Source of the DNA: Clostridiales bacterium
GTDB taxonomy: Bacteria; Bacillota; Clostridia; Oscillospirales; CAG-272
Direction: 5' to 3'
DNA: 22,188 nucleotides
NCBI GenBank assembly: GCA_019415985.1
Contig: DXYE01000026.1
Coordinates: 5,089-27,276 of the forward strand
Each line of letters begins with the position of its first letter. Position 1 is the stretch's first letter. The notes beneath the pieces were generated by a model. That model was given only the letters and a program-made list of their open reading frames with translations, had not been told where the DNA came from and searched no databases. Position numbers and translations under genes: made by a program. This document shows, in pieces, positions 1 through 8,321 of this stretch.

Positions 1-10
1 TCCGCTCTCA

Positions 11-739
11 TTGGCACAGAGAAAACAGGAGCTTCTTAACAAACGCAATCAGAAAATTATTGAAGCCTATGAACGCGTGATACCGGAGGAAGAGGAAAAG
101 CCCTTCGGCTACGGTCTGTGCTTTACAAAATTATTCTGGCTGTTTATGATTGGCTGTTTTTTAGGCTGGATTCTTGAAACTATTTGGTGTATTGCCTCTC
201 TCGGGCATTTCGAAATGCGCGTCGGCGTTGTTTACGGACCGCTGAATCCGGTATATGGTGCGGGTGCAGTGGCCATGGCTGTCTGCCTCTATCGTTTTTA
301 TAATAAGCCCAATATTCTGATCTTTATCGGCAGTGCGATAATCGGTGCCACTGTAGAGTATTTATGCAGCCTTGGGCAGGAATTGATTTTCGGAACCGTA
401 TCATGGGAATACAGCGGAACGCCATTTAATATTGCGGGAAGAACAAATTTAAAATTCGCGCTGATGTGGGGTGCGCTTGGAGTTATATGGGTTAAGGATA
501 TCTATCCCTCCATATCGCATTATATAGAAAAAATTCCCAAAAGATTTGGCGCCGCTATGACCATGATTCTATGTATCTTTATGATTTGGGATATGGGAAT
601 ATCAGCCGCAGCAGTGATTCGAAAGACAGAGCGGCATTATAACATTCCGGCCGAAAATGTCATTGACGAATATTTGGACAAACATTTTCCGGATGAATTT
701 CTTGATTATATTTATCCTAATATGAAATATAAAGAGTAA
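11..739 (+). CDS. CmpB-like (PF06541) putative ABC-transporter permease / membrane protein
   Basis: Multi-pass membrane protein of the family named 'putative ABC transporter permease' (PF06541, CmpB-like); its real substrate and role are unknown. What is seen: a charged N-terminus of about 35 residues, then hydrophobic segments near residues 38-62, 75-95, 101-120, 146-162 and 181-201. Family-type motifs are GWILETIW (52-59), VYGPLNPVYG (74-83), the EYLCS region (116-120) and a WEYSGTPFN segment. The start given is a TTG with no visible ribosome site. The frame stays open to base 2, so the true start may lie outside the window and the gene may be 5'-truncated here. No partner ATPase is adjacent, so a classical ABC transporter role is not supported by context. 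Family assignment is fairly sure, function is not. Confidence 0.72.
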   Translation: MAQRKQELLNKRNQKIIEAYERVIPEEEEKPFGYGLCFTKLFWLFMIGCFLGWILETIWCIASLGHFEMRVGVVYGPLNPVYGAGAVAMAVCLYRFYNKPNILIFIGSAIIGATVEYLCSLGQELIFGTVSWEYSGTPFNIAGRTNLKFALMWGALGVIWVKDIYPSISHYIEKIPKRFGAAMTMILCIFMIWDMGISAAAVIRKTERHYNIPAENVIDEYLDKHFPDEFLDYIYPNMKYKE

Positions 740-915
740 AAAAGATGACGCAGTCATGTGCCTTCGGTGAATGGGGAAAACGGTAATCCGTATTATCTGG
801 ATTCTTTGCAGAAAGATGCCAAAAGTATTGAGGGCTATGAAATCATCACATATATTGCGCATATCGGCAGAAAGCATCATTAATAGTTGCCATTATATGC
901 AGAAAGTTGAATCAG

Positions 916-952
916 TTTCAGCTCCGCAGAAATTATTTCCGCGGAGCTGAAA
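916..952. terminator. Strong hairpin downstream of the CmpB-like gene
   Basis: Perfect 12-bp stem, TTTCAGCTCCGC paired with GCGGAGCTGAAA, with a 13-nt AT-rich loop. The run after it on the + strand (TCATTTTG) is only weakly U-rich. A transcription terminator for the upstream gene is likely, but it sits about 175 bp after the stop codon. Confidence 0.55.
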
Positions 953-993
953 TCATTTTGCTATGCTGGAATCGCTGCAACGCTTGCAACCAT

Positions 994-1047
994 ATTCCCT
1001 TTGCTGCGCAAATTCCCTTTGCTGCGCAAATTCCCTTTGCTGCGCAA
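994..1047. repeat. Three perfect tandem copies of an 18-bp unit
   Basis: The unit ATTCCCTTTGCTGCGCAA occurs three times head to tail at 994-1011, 1012-1029 and 1030-1047 without a mismatch. Each copy contains the interrupted palindrome TTTGC-TGC-GCAAA. The last copy extends it to CCCTTTGC-TGC-GCAAAGGG, so the array can form a row of small hairpins. There are no spacers, so it is not a CRISPR array. Confidence 0.9.
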
Positions 1048-1140
1048 AGGGGCAAAAACGGTACCTGAAAAATTCCTGTTCACGTTCTTAAACTGATAAA
1101 TGAGTCTCGAAAGCATGAGTTGGAAGAGAATCCGCCGTCA

Positions 1141-1167
1141 ATCAAAAACAACGGAAGCTATCCTCCG
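1141..1167 (-). terminator. Probable terminator of the metal ATPase gene
   Basis: Read on the minus strand just past the stop codon, CGGAGG and CTTCCG can pair around ATAG with one mismatch. They are followed by TTGTTTTTGATT. The stem is short, so this is a moderate call. Confidence 0.45.
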
Positions 1168-1171
1168 CTTT

Positions 1172-3055
1172 TTACTTTCTGGATTTCCACCTCAAAAGCA
1201 ACGCGGAATTGGCAATGACAACAACTGAGCCCGCGTTGTGGACCAGCGCTCCTATAACGGGATTCAGCACCCCTGTCACAGCAAGTATGATTGCCAGAAA
1301 GTTTAATCCCATAGAAAAACCAAGGTTACATTTTATTGTTGTCATCATCCGTTGGGATAACGCCATCAAGTGCGGCAGCTCTTTCACGTCGTCTTCTACA
1401 AGGGCGATATCGGCTGCATCAACGGCAATATCGCTACCGCCCCCTCCCATGGCGATCCCCACATTTGCCTTTTTGAGCGCCGGCGCGTCATTTACACCAT
1501 CACCGATCATGCATACCGTTTCCTGCTTTTTTTGATAAATTTCTATCCATTTCAATTTATCCTCCGGCTTACAATTTGCATGAACCTCCTTTATATTCAG
1601 TTGTGCTGCGATAGCGGAAGCAGCGTGTTCGTGATCACCTGTCAAAAGTATTGGTTGTACATTCATTGCCGTAAGGCGGCTGATCATGGCCACACTTTCT
1701 TCCCGCACCGTATCAGAAAGGACGATTATTCCGGCAACTGTATGCTCTACTGCCACATAAATAACCGTACAGCCTTGTTTTAAAAATTGTTCTGACGCTG
1801 CAAGTACGGTTTTTGGCACTTCGATATTCCTCTCTGTAAGCAACTCACAATTTCCGGCAAGAATGGATTTTCCGTCTACAACTGCATAAACACCTCTGCC
1901 GGGTATCATTTGGAAACTTTCCGCGGGGAGTACAGCTTTGCCGATATCATGTTTATAACAACGTGTGATAGCTCTGCCTAACGGATGCTCGGAAAATTGC
2001 TCCGCAGCAGCGCAAAGAGCGTATAAACGATCCTTTTCAAGGTCAGGCAGTACGCTTTCCAACCTGACAACCTGCGGCATGCCATAAGTCAATGTTCCAG
2101 TTTTGTCGAAAGTAATTTTCGATACCTTTGCCAACCGTTCCAGCGCATCTCCCTCACGCACAAGAAAACCGTGCCTGGTCGCATTGCCGATTGCGGCCAT
2201 GATCGCCGTTGGCGTAGCCAGCACCAAAGCGCAGGGGCAAAACACTACCAATATTGTCACAGCGCGAATGATTTCACCTGTAAAAAGCCACGTCAGTACA
2301 GCAGCAGATAAGGCAATGATAACAATCCAGGTAGCCCAGCGGTCAGCGATACCTACAATTTTTGCTTTTCCTGCGTCTACTGACTGCACCAACTGTATCA
2401 TTCGCTGGATAGAGCTATCCCTACCTACTTTCGTTGCTTTCATTTCAAAGACTCCAAACTGATTCACTGTACCGCTGGAAACCTCATCCCCCTCCGTCTT
2501 GTCCACCGGCAAGGATTCTCCGGTCATGACAGCCTGATTGACTGAAGTCTGTCCTGATATAATGACACCGTCAACAGGAATCATCTCTCCGGGAAGTACA
2601 CGGACCAAATCGTTTATCTGCACCTGTTCAGCGGGGACAATACTTTCGTTTCCTGCTGTCATAATCCTTGCGGTCTGCGGCGTCAACTGCACAAGCTTTT
2701 CAATGCCTGCGCGAGCTTTTGCCACAGTAAGCTCTTCAAGCAATGCACCGAGCTGCATGATAAAGGCAACTTCCCCGGCGGCAAAATCTTCACCGATGAT
2801 GACAGAGGCAATCAGCGCAAGAGAAACCAATACATCCGCCTTAATATCGAAAGCAGTTACCAAGCCGATAAAAGCTTCTAATAGAATCGGAACACCGCAC
2901 AATATGACCGCAATCCATGCAATGTCGAAGGGCAGCGGCGAAATTTTCATCAAGCTAATTGCCAGCGCGATACCCGATATGATAAGCAGCACAATATCTT
3001 TAGTCGTACCGCCAAGCCCTAAAAAGGCTTCCAATTTTGATGCAAATTTTTTCAC
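1172..3055 (-). CDS. CPC-type (P1B) heavy-metal translocating P-type ATPase
   Basis: ATP-driven transition-metal exporter in the cytoplasmic membrane. The start chosen is GTG at 3055 (MKKFASKLEAF), 627 aa, because GAAAGGGG lies 7 nt upstream; a longer frame to 3217 runs through the promoter. Visible motifs: TGES actuator loop (178-181), CPC metal site in a membrane helix (273-275), phosphorylated Asp in DKTGT (D317), HP motif (357-358), then TGD and GDGVNDAP near the C-terminus. The last helices carry NPVIGALVHNAGS. The HNxGS pattern is more like Zn/Cd/Co/Mn-type pumps than the MxxSS of Cu pumps, but the metal cannot be fixed from this. There is no N-terminal HMA or His-rich metal-binding domain. 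The gene stands alone with a repressible-looking promoter and no metal regulator beside it. Family sure, substrate open. Confidence 0.93.
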   Translation of the reverse strand: MKKFASKLEAFLGLGGTTKDIVLLIISGIALAISLMKISPLPFDIAWIAVILCGVPILLEAFIGLVTAFDIKADVLVSLALIASVIIGEDFAAGEVAFIMQLGALLEELTVAKARAGIEKLVQLTPQTARIMTAGNESIVPAEQVQINDLVRVLPGEMIPVDGVIISGQTSVNQAVMTGESLPVDKTEGDEVSSGTVNQFGVFEMKATKVGRDSSIQRMIQLVQSVDAGKAKIVGIADRWATWIVIIALSAAVLTWLFTGEIIRAVTILVVFCPCALVLATPTAIMAAIGNATRHGFLVREGDALERLAKVSKITFDKTGTLTYGMPQVVRLESVLPDLEKDRLYALCAAAEQFSEHPLGRAITRCYKHDIGKAVLPAESFQMIPGRGVYAVVDGKSILAGNCELLTERNIEVPKTVLAASEQFLKQGCTVIYVAVEHTVAGIIVLSDTVREESVAMISRLTAMNVQPILLTGDHEHAASAIAAQLNIKEVHANCKPEDKLKWIEIYQKKQETVCMIGDGVNDAPALKKANVGIAMGGGGSDIAVDAADIALVEDDVKELPHLMALSQRMMTTIKCNLGFSMGLNFLAIILAVTGVLNPVIGALVHNAGSVVVIANSALLLRWKSRK

Positions 3056-3103
3056 AAAATTACCCCTTTCAACCATACCGTAACATGTATATGTAATAAT
3101 TAT

Positions 3104-3132
3104 ATTATACTTATACGGGTATAAGTTGTCAA
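3104..3132 (-). promoter_or_regulatory. Sigma-A promoter with palindromic operator in the spacer
   Basis: On the minus strand, TTGACA (3132-3127), a 17-nt spacer and TATAAT (3109-3104) form a consensus promoter for the metal ATPase. The spacer plus one base is the interrupted palindrome ACTTATACGGGTATAAGT (3109-3126; 8-bp arms, 2-bp centre). This is the position expected for a metal-responsive repressor. The ordinary 17-nt spacing argues against MerR-type activation, which usually uses 19-20 nt. Confidence 0.85.
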
Positions 3133-3845
3133 GGGTCGAACTATATATTATGAAAAATACCGTCCTGCAACTGTTGTTCCTTGAACAATCCTCCATACGG
3201 AAACGGTATACGGTCATATGGCTCTTGACGGCTCATTCCATTCGGACACAAGAAGCGATTTTAGGAAAAAATATATTATTAAGCAACGACGTCATGCCTG
3301 CCAAACTATGCGTCAGCAGTATAACGGCTGACAAAACCAGTAAAAATAACGTTTGAGGGGTTGACACTCTCGTTTCAAAACTTTAATGATAGCTATATTT
3401 TATTTATTGGAATCACGGCCATCCCCATAAAATATTAAAAAATTTCCTACATCATTCATGGAATTAGACCATTAACAAAGTATGTAAGATGTCTGCATAG
3501 AAGAGCGTCCATTTTTATTTCTTCTCCTGCCAATCACACGCCCTTCCTGATCCTAAGAGGTGCTTCAGGAACTGTGCTGTGCTGTTTGGCAATCAACAAA
3601 CATGTATAAATAATAGAATAAAGCTGTCACAGTCATGGTAAATTAAGATATAATAATACTGGTACCTCATAACAATACAATCTTATGAACATTGCCGATA
3701 GCCGAGCCCTTTAATGTGTTTTTTTAAAAGGGGACGCTGCATCGAAAGCACACTGTCAATATTATTATTGAAAGCTTGAAAAACATTGTGTTTCAGGGAA
3801 CATAACGTTTTTTCGCGTACAACATATCGAGTGTATGTTTAACCG

Positions 3846-3874
3846 TTGATTTGAACCGATTTACTGTTTATAGT
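3846..3874 (+). promoter_or_regulatory. Likely sigma-A promoter of the esterase/acyltransferase gene
   Basis: TTGATT (3846-3851), 17-nt spacer, TATAGT (3869-3874), ending 38 bp before the GTG start. An imperfect inverted repeat (GTTTAT ... ATAAAC) overlaps the -10 region. Confidence 0.5.
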
Positions 3875-3912
3875 TATAGTCATAAACATCAACTGAAAGG
3901 AGATGATTTTAA

Positions 3913-6120
3913 GTGGCTATCAACAAGGCGATGAAAGCGGCATTAAAGGTACTCTCCTTTCCGGATCCCGATATAAAAAAATCATATAAACTTGTTCGTA
4001 AGCTTGAAAAAGCCACCACTAAACGCGTAACAAATCCGAAAAACTGTCAAATACAGAATGTGACAGTTCCGCGCGACGGTCATGACATACCCGTACGTAT
4101 TTTTTCCGTAAAAAATAAAAAACCAAAGGGGGTGATACTGTTTTTTCACGGCGGTGGCTGGGTAAACGGAGACATCGATACCTATACCGGGGTTTGCATC
4201 AGAATGGTTGAGGAGCTTTCCCGCACAATCGTTTCAGTCGATTACCGCAGAGCTCCTGAATTTAAATTTCCATTTGCGACAGAAGATTGCTACGAGGTGG
4301 CAAGGCAGCTTTATGCCGGACTGCTTCTGCCCGAATTTTTTCCGAACGATATCTATATTGCCGGCGATAGCGCCGGTGGAAACCTTGCGGCTGCCGTGAG
4401 TCTTATGGCACGCGACCGCGGTGAATTTCTTCCCAAGCTGCAAATACTCATTTATCCGGCTACAGATAGCGATCATACCCCCTCTTCCCCATTTGACTCC
4501 GTAAAAACCAATGGATTTGACTATCTTTTGACTTCTAAGCGTATCGAGGGTTATATGGAATTGTATATTTCATCCAAAGAAGATCTGAAAAATCCCTACC
4601 TTGCTCCGCTAATGGCAGATGACCTGAGAAACCAGCCCAAAACCCTTATCATAACCGCTGAATTCTGCCCACTGCGTGACGAGGGAGAAGAGTATGGCAG
4701 GCGTCTTTCCGAGGCCGGCAACAGCGTACTGGTTTACAGAATGCCGGATGCGCTGCACGGATACTTTTCGCTGCCTATAAAAATGCGCATGATACAGAAA
4801 ACATTTGCCGTCATGCGCAGCTTTCTCGGTGATGACCGTATGACAGAAAACCCCGCATCAGATTGGATACGTCTTGACAACGCGGCTAAAATATTCCCGC
4901 CGACGACTTCTAAGCGTGACGAAAAGGTTTTCCGCTTCTACTGCGAACTGAATGAGACCGTAGACAGTCGTGTGCTTCAAACCTCTCTGGAATTTACTGT
5001 CGAAAGGTTCCCTTTTTACCGTTCCGTACTAAAAAAAGGAATTTTTTGGTATTATTTTGAGGGGAGCTCGATTTCTCCCGTAGTTAAGGAAGAATACCGT
5101 GCGCCCTGTTCACGTATTTATAACAGCAATAAAAAAGGATTGCTGTTCGAAGTGACCTATTATAAAAGCCGGATCAACTTTGAAGTCTATCATGCGCTTG
5201 CCGATGGAGAAGGCGCGATGCGCTTTTTTCAAACGCTCATTGCGTGTTATTTGAAAAAAAGTCACGCCAAAGAAATTCCTGAGATGCCCCAGATCTCATA
5301 TGACGCGTCTGAAACAGAGAAAAAGGACGACAGCTTTTTTAGATATTACAACAAGCGTAAAATTCCTCACGCAGAAAAATTGTCTCAAGCCTATCAAATC
5401 CGCGGCGAGCGTCTTGAAGCGCACTCGCTCGGTGTGATTGAGGGCTGTATACCGCTGAAAAAGCTTCTTTCTGCGGCACATGATTACGGGGTTACCATAA
5501 CCGCTTTTTTAATTTCGGTTTTCATTCGTTCAATAGCAGACAGCATGCCCGTTCGCGAACGTACCAAGCCGGTCGTGATCACCGTTCCCGTCAATCTGCG
5601 AAAATACTTTGATTCAAAATCAGCACGAAATTTTTTCGGAATTATCAATGTTGAATATAATTTCCAGCGGCAATCTGGCAATCTTGCGGATATCATAAGA
5701 CATGTCGACAAAAGCATGAAAAATTATCTTAAGCGGGACAAACTGGAAGATCGCATGAGTGGTCTTTCCTCTATAGAAAACCTTCTACCCGCACGCATCG
5801 TTCCCGTTATTTTCAAGGACCCCAGCTTAAGAATCGCAAATTATATTGCTGAAAAAAGTGTCACTGCGTCATTTTCCAATTTAGGGCGTATCGAGATGCC
5901 GGAAGAGTTTTCACCGTATATTCATAAATTCGGCGTTATCAGCTCAACAAATCGTCTTCAGGCATGTATGTGTTCATATAAAGATCATTTCGTTGTCGGT
6001 TTCACTTCCCCCTTCGTCTCAACCGATATTCAGTGCCGCTTTTTCAGAACGCTTGTCAAGCTTGGGCTTGAAGTCGAAATCACGTCGAATCTCGGAGGCA
6101 GAGGAAATGTTATACTGTAA
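3913..6120 (+). CDS. HSL-type alpha/beta-hydrolase fused to a condensation-like acyltransferase domain
   Basis: Two-domain cytosolic enzyme of 735 aa. The GTG start has AAAGGAGATG about 8 nt upstream. Residues ~1-310 are an Abhydrolase_3 (hormone-sensitive-lipase) esterase: oxyanion motif HGGGW (79-83), nucleophile S153 in GDSAGG, catalytic His H282 in LHGY. The acid motif, usually DPLRDEG, reads CPLRDEG (C252-G258), so the expected Asp is Cys. Residues ~330-735 resemble alcohol acetyltransferase/condensation-domain proteins, with HALADG (427-432) matching the HxxxDG active site and a later FSNLGRI segment. Together this suggests making and breaking ester (or amide) bonds on a lipid-like or secondary-metabolite substrate; the substrate is not known. 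Its stop overlaps the next gene by 14 bp, so the two are translationally coupled. Confidence 0.82.
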   Translation: MAINKAMKAALKVLSFPDPDIKKSYKLVRKLEKATTKRVTNPKNCQIQNVTVPRDGHDIPVRIFSVKNKKPKGVILFFHGGGWVNGDIDTYTGVCIRMVEELSRTIVSVDYRRAPEFKFPFATEDCYEVARQLYAGLLLPEFFPNDIYIAGDSAGGNLAAAVSLMARDRGEFLPKLQILIYPATDSDHTPSSPFDSVKTNGFDYLLTSKRIEGYMELYISSKEDLKNPYLAPLMADDLRNQPKTLIITAEFCPLRDEGEEYGRRLSEAGNSVLVYRMPDALHGYFSLPIKMRMIQKTFAVMRSFLGDDRMTENPASDWIRLDNAAKIFPPTTSKRDEKVFRFYCELNETVDSRVLQTSLEFTVERFPFYRSVLKKGIFWYYFEGSSISPVVKEEYRAPCSRIYNSNKKGLLFEVTYYKSRINFEVYHALADGEGAMRFFQTLIACYLKKSHAKEIPEMPQISYDASETEKKDDSFFRYYNKRKIPHAEKLSQAYQIRGERLEAHSLGVIEGCIPLKKLLSAAHDYGVTITAFLISVFIRSIADSMPVRERTKPVVITVPVNLRKYFDSKSARNFFGIINVEYNFQRQSGNLADIIRHVDKSMKNYLKRDKLEDRMSGLSSIENLLPARIVPVIFKDPSLRIANYIAEKSVTASFSNLGRIEMPEEFSPYIHKFGVISSTNRLQACMCSYKDHFVVGFTSPFVSTDIQCRFFRTLVKLGLEVEITSNLGGRGNVIL

Positions 6121-6772
6121 AAAGTGCGGCGTCAAAGTAAAGGGACGGCCGGATTTTTGCCCGCTGTGTCAGGGGAGCCTTTCAGGCATTCCCGACAGCG
6201 GCGAAATTTTCCCGGAAATCAAGAAAAAACCAGAGCCATTTGCTCTGGTTTTACGAATTGTCGCTTTTCTTTCCGTCGCTGCGATTTTCATCTGCGCCGC
6301 CGTAAATTATTCACAGACGGATACTCTCGTCGGCTGGTGGCTATATGCAGCAGGCGGTATTGTATCCTTCTGGCTACCGTTCGGCCTGGCCATGCGCTTG
6401 CGCGGAAACGTAACAAAAAGTATTATTTATACAGCCGTAATATGCTGCATCATTGCCTTTTTCTGGGACTTATTTACAGGATACCATGGATGGTCGCTTG
6501 ATATCGTTCTGCCGGCAACCTGTTGTGTGGCAATGTTTGTCATGGCAATTATTGCACGAGTTCTGAGTCTTCATATCGAGCAATACATCTATTATTTGAT
6601 CATCAACATTATTTTCGGGATCGTCCCTCTCATTCTGCTGTTCTGCGGTGTGATTCGATTCGTCTATCCCTCGGTTGCCTGCGTTGCTGCCAGCGCGATC
6701 TCTCTGACAGCCCTCTTGATCTTTGAGGGAAAGGCCCTTCGTGCTGAAATTATACGGAGGACACATTTGTAA
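6107..6772 (+). CDS. Zinc-ribbon six-TM membrane protein (DUF6320-like)
   Basis: 221 aa. The ATG at 6107 is chosen because GGAGGCAGAGG precedes it and the protein then begins directly with the zinc ribbon; a longer frame would lie inside the upstream gene. CxxC-x10-CxxC (C4, C7, C18, C21) is a zinc-ribbon-type knuckle. After a short linker come about six hydrophobic segments (from residue ~45 to the end). I recall this architecture as DUF6320, commonly next to alcohol-acetyltransferase-like or hydrolase genes in Clostridia; that memory agrees with the context but is not proof. The 14-bp overlap with the esterase/acyltransferase suggests the two work together, perhaps with this protein holding the enzyme or its substrate at the membrane. 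Function unknown. Confidence 0.78.
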   Translation: MLYCKKCGVKVKGRPDFCPLCQGSLSGIPDSGEIFPEIKKKPEPFALVLRIVAFLSVAAIFICAAVNYSQTDTLVGWWLYAAGGIVSFWLPFGLAMRLRGNVTKSIIYTAVICCIIAFFWDLFTGYHGWSLDIVLPATCCVAMFVMAIIARVLSLHIEQYIYYLIINIIFGIVPLILLFCGVIRFVYPSVACVAASAISLTALLIFEGKALRAEIIRRTHL

Positions 6773-6998
6773 AAACCGCTTTTATACTGTTTGGTTTAAA
6801 AACATTTTCGATAAGAGAGTTATAGAACTTCTTGATTTTGCTGTACGCTATATTCGTTAGTTTTTATTACCAAGTTCATCGCGCATATATTTATAGTTGC
6901 TTGCGTGAGCTTTTCTTGAATGACTGCTTGTTTGCGACATACTCTTCCCAAGCAACATTCAGGATTGTTATCATAAAATTCGATTTACCGAAAGGTTG

Positions 6999-8321
6999 TC
7001 ATTCAAAGTCGCTGGCTGCATTTATATAAAAATAAAGATCCAACATCTCTCCGATGCGATATACAGTCAGACAGACCTTCTGTCCTGCCTCACAGGATTC
7101 TTCCATAGCAGTCAAATTATCCATATTTCGTACTGAGGCGCCGTTAAAATTGACAATAATATCTCCGCGCTGCAATCCTACTTGCGCAGCATTCGCACCG
7201 ACTTCCACATTACGAATCAGGATACCTTGCGGTACCTTATAGAGCAGTGCCTGATATTCATCAATATCTTCTCCATTGACGCCAATTTTTCCGATTGTAT
7301 TTCCGGTGTTGATTATGAAAGCTTGAGCTTCATCAAACATTGGTGACTCTACAAGTATTTCATTGGCAATGGAAATGACCTGCTTCATAGAAATTGCAGT
7401 TCCCTGGCCTTCATAATTCTCCGACAGCGCAGCAGTATTCATGCCTATGACTTCACCATATTTATTTAAAACCGGACCGCCTGTGCTGTCAGCATCGGCT
7501 GACGCTGTTGTGTGCAGAACAGTCAGTTTTCGTTCCCTGCCGTTGGCCGAATCAGAAAACGATATGTTTTCATTGATCTCGGATACAATACCATTTACGA
7601 TTCCGCCGCCTATATCTGATTCCGGGCTGTCTGGCATACCAATAACTACGATTTCATCGCCGACAGAAATTTCTCTCATTCTTCCGATCTCAGCGGCTGT
7701 AAAACCATCACCCACAATTTTCAGCAGAGCAACATCTGAGGCTTCATCAAAGCCGACCAACTGTGTTTCATACCGGGCACCGTTGTATGTCTCAGCCTGA
7801 ATGTCCACGCCGTATTTTACGGCATGATAATTAGTTACAACATATCCATCCCCTGTCAACACGATACCCGTTCCGACCTGAGACTCCTGTTCCGTCGGAG
7901 AAAACAATCCTACTACAAAACTTTTGCCCTTATTAACAATTTCAGCCATTGTTAACGGGGAACGCGGAAGATCAGGCTCCACTGTGGGATCGACGACTTT
8001 TCCTCCCGTCTGTTTCACAGCCGGTATTCGGCCGACATTGTTTTGATCTCTATACAAAAATTCGCATATAATGACGCCCGCTATGACACCGGAGCAAAGG
8101 AGAAACACCGAACACATGACAACAGAAAACCTTTTGAGGCCTCTGTTTGCCGCTTTTCTCTTTTTATTTTGCAGCTTATGCTGATACGTGTCGTAATTCC
8201 AGCGATATTGATAACCGCCATAACTTTTTTCGGGAACCTCTTCGTAAATCCCCTTCTCTTTTACATCCACACGCTCTTCAGCTTTTGAGGCTTCAGTTGA
8301 TTTCGCATCAAAAATTCGCAT
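6999..8321 (-). CDS. Membrane-anchored HtrA/DegP-like protein with PDZ domain, Thr at the Ser position
   Basis: 440 aa, ATG with AAAGGAG 8-9 nt upstream. Layout: charged cytoplasmic N-terminus (1-63), one membrane helix (~65-88), extracellular linker, trypsin-like fold (~125-330), PDZ domain (~345-435, with GDIIVNFNG at 386-394). The catalytic His is in TNYHA (H166) and the Asp in SDVALL (D196). The serine loop, normally GNSGGP, reads DSTGGP (278-283), putting Thr (codon ACA, T280) where the nucleophile should be. HtrA proteins degrade or sense misfolded exported proteins; this one may be a weak or inactive protease, or a threonine variant. It is convergent with the zinc-ribbon gene and separated from spoIVA by 434 bp, so no operon partner is evident. 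A possible -10 (TATAAT, 8380-8375) lies upstream with no good -35. Confidence 0.87.
   Translation of the reverse strand: MRIFDAKSTEASKAEERVDVKEKGIYEEVPEKSYGGYQYRWNYDTYQHKLQNKKRKAANRGLKRFSVVMCSVFLLCSGVIAGVIICEFLYRDQNNVGRIPAVKQTGGKVVDPTVEPDLPRSPLTMAEIVNKGKSFVVGLFSPTEQESQVGTGIVLTGDGYVVTNYHAVKYGVDIQAETYNGARYETQLVGFDEASDVALLKIVGDGFTAAEIGRMREISVGDEIVVIGMPDSPESDIGGGIVNGIVSEINENISFSDSANGRERKLTVLHTTASADADSTGGPVLNKYGEVIGMNTAALSENYEGQGTAISMKQVISIANEILVESPMFDEAQAFIINTGNTIGKIGVNGEDIDEYQALLYKVPQGILIRNVEVGANAAQVGLQRGDIIVNFNGASVRNMDNLTAMEESCEAGQKVCLTVYRIGEMLDLYFYINAASDFE

Larger units (their letters stand above)
740..1171. other. Non-coding stretch between convergent genes
   Basis: No convincing gene. It holds a strong hairpin (916-952), a triple 18-bp tandem repeat (994-1047) and, next to the ATPase stop codon, a probable terminator. 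A 37-codon open stretch (about 759-882, +) starting at GTG reads like protein (it includes NPYYLDSLQKDAKSIEGYE) but lacks a ribosome site. It may be a gene remnant or chance. Confidence 0.6.
3056..3912. other. Long intergenic region between divergent genes
   Basis: About 860 bp separate the metal ATPase (-) from the esterase/acyltransferase (+). The left end holds the ATPase promoter and its palindrome; the right end holds a likely promoter for the + strand gene. Between about 3135 and 3840 no ORF has a ribosome site and convincing sequence, and no RNA gene was recognised. Confidence 0.6.

Noticed and set aside
994..1047. CRISPR-like repeat array
   Set aside because: The copies are directly adjacent with no spacers, and no cas genes are nearby.
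3126..3356. 76-codon + strand ORF upstream of the esterase gene
   Set aside because: It starts inside the divergent ATPase promoter, has no ribosome site and no recognisable motif.
5993..6106. Longer N-terminus for the zinc-ribbon membrane protein
   Set aside because: It lies entirely inside the upstream gene in another frame; the ATG at 6107 has the ribosome site and begins at the zinc ribbon.
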